From NCBI GenBank assembly GCA_964494005.1, contig CAZBQE010000043.1, positions 1 through 8,278 on the forward strand: a stretch of DNA of 8,278 nt. Direction: 5' to 3'. This document shows, one piece after another, positions 8,026 to 8,278 of this stretch (positions within the stretch are counted from its first letter, which is position 1; every line of letters begins with the position of its first letter). The translations under genes and the position numbers were made by a program. The notes beneath the pieces were generated by a model. It had not been told where the DNA came from. It ran no database searches and saw only the letters and a list, made by a program, of their open reading frames with translations. The DNA comes from CAJBLF01 sp964494005 (GTDB lineage Bacteria; Patescibacteriota; Gracilibacteria; Absconditabacterales; Absconditicoccaceae).

Positions 8026-8099
8026 GGGCATATAGCTCAGTTGGTTAGAGCGCGTCTCTGATAAGGACGAGGTCGGTGGTTCGAGTCCACCTATGCCCA
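8026..8099 (+). tRNA. tRNA-Ile(GAU)
   Basis: A complete 74-base cloverleaf. Acceptor GGGCATA pairs with TATGCCC, the D arm is GCTC/GAGC, the anticodon stem CGTCT/GGACG holds loop CTGATAA with anticodon GAT (8060-8062), and the T arm GGTGG/CCACC holds TTCGAGT. The discriminator is A (8099) and CCA is encoded at 8100-8102. It decodes AUC and AUU. The only non-Watson-Crick pair I see is a T-G in the anticodon stem. It stands apart from any rRNA gene in this window. Confidence 0.97.
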
Positions 8100-8102
8100 C
8101 CA

Positions 8103-8167
8103 AAAAACTAATGAATAATGAATAATGAAAAATGTTGGTATGTGTCTTTTTATGCACTATTATTTAT
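8103..8167. other. AT-rich spacer between the tRNA genes
   Basis: It contains short tandem copies of AATAATGA-like sequence (about 8109-8131). TGTCTTTTTATG (8143-8154) also occurs at 2226-2237 beside the inverted repeats; a shared 12-mer is not surprising in DNA this AT-rich. I see no gene and no convincing terminator. Confidence 0.3.
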
Positions 8168-8222
8168 GCCAGGGTAGCTCAGTGGTAGAGCAGCCCCGCT
8201 GAAGACGGGGTGTGTCGGCAGT
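8168..8222 (+). pseudogene. tRNA-Phe(GAA)-like gene lacking its 3' part
   Basis: The 5' strand of the acceptor (GCCAGGG), the D arm (GCTC/GAGC), an anticodon stem CCCCG/CGGGG with loop CTGAAGA (anticodon GAA, 8201-8203), and the start of a T arm (GTCGGCAGT) are all present and tRNA-Phe-like. The expected TTCGA T-loop, CTGCC T-stem strand, CCCTGGC acceptor strand and CCA are missing. The sequence changes to GAAAACTACTACG at about 8222. There is also one base more than usual between the D and anticodon stems. It is most likely a truncated copy. A real tRNA broken by an insertion, or an assembly error at a repeat, would look the same. Confidence 0.65.
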
Positions 8223-8252
8223 GAAAACTACTACGTAAATAAAGATTATTAT

Positions 8253-8278
8253 GCCAGGGTAGCTCAGTGGTAGAGCAG
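8253..8278 (+). tRNA. Start of a second tRNA of the same type, cut by the window end
   Basis: These bases equal the first 26 of the copy at 8168: acceptor 5' strand, D arm and the following AG. The anticodon lies outside the window, so its identity is unknown. By similarity it would be tRNA-Phe, perhaps the intact functional copy. Confidence 0.5.

Larger units (their letters stand above)
8164..8278 (+). repeat. 85-base tandem repeat of a tRNA 5' part, cut by the window end
   Basis: Thirty bases at 8164-8193 recur exactly at 8249-8278, a period of 85. They cover two leading T, AT, the acceptor 5' strand, the D arm and the bases just after it. The match runs to the last base of the window, so its true length is unknown. 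Confidence 0.9.

Overview
The window is AT-rich bacterial DNA. All five protein genes lie on the minus strand and the tRNA genes on the plus strand. Read with the standard code, four of the five genes look broken. In each, the fragments lie in one frame and the only interruptions are TGA. Reading TGA as glycine (translation table 25) turns them into long intact proteins, and in the DUF4012-like protein it restores the glycines of the family's GGFxGS motif. I count 23 in-frame UGA codons in four genes, and all five genes end in TAA or TAG. This code is known only from the candidate phyla Gracilibacteria (BD1-5) and Absconditabacteria (SR1) of the CPR/Patescibacteria. The low GC, compact spacing and lack of Shine-Dalgarno sequences fit that placement. 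I cannot tell the two phyla apart from this window.

Layout from left to right. Positions 5-2158 (minus) hold a 717-residue protein: an intact DEDDh (DnaQ-like) exonuclease followed by a decayed DinG-like helicase half. A 157-base gap with short inverted repeats follows. Positions 2316-2756 (minus) hold an RNase HI with all catalytic residues and no UGA codon. Positions 2757-2958 hold its likely promoter, a doubtful 41-codon ORF and a terminator. Positions 2959-3804 (minus) hold a putative secreted protein of 281 residues. Positions 3872-6121 (minus, possibly from 6157) hold a 749-residue protein of unknown function with two peptidoglycan-binding-like segments and Asn/Thr/Glu-rich linkers. Positions 6254-7876 (minus) hold a membrane-anchored DUF4012 protein. 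Positions 7877-8025 form a divergent intergenic region with a palindrome. Positions 8026-8102 (plus) hold tRNA-Ile(GAU) with an encoded CCA. From 8168 there is a tRNA-Phe-like gene that loses its 3' part, and its 5' part starts again 85 bases later and runs to the end of the window.

The three middle minus-strand genes (putative secreted protein, linker-rich protein, DUF4012 protein) look like envelope or surface functions by sequence character only. The two at the left are nucleic-acid enzymes. Three of the five genes have a recognisable sigma70-type promoter 30-45 bases before the ATG, and two terminators separate units, so most genes appear to be transcribed singly. Some signals overlap neighbouring ones: a stop codon touches a -35 region, and another -35 lies inside a terminator stem. 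The most important point for any user is that standard-code gene calling fails here.
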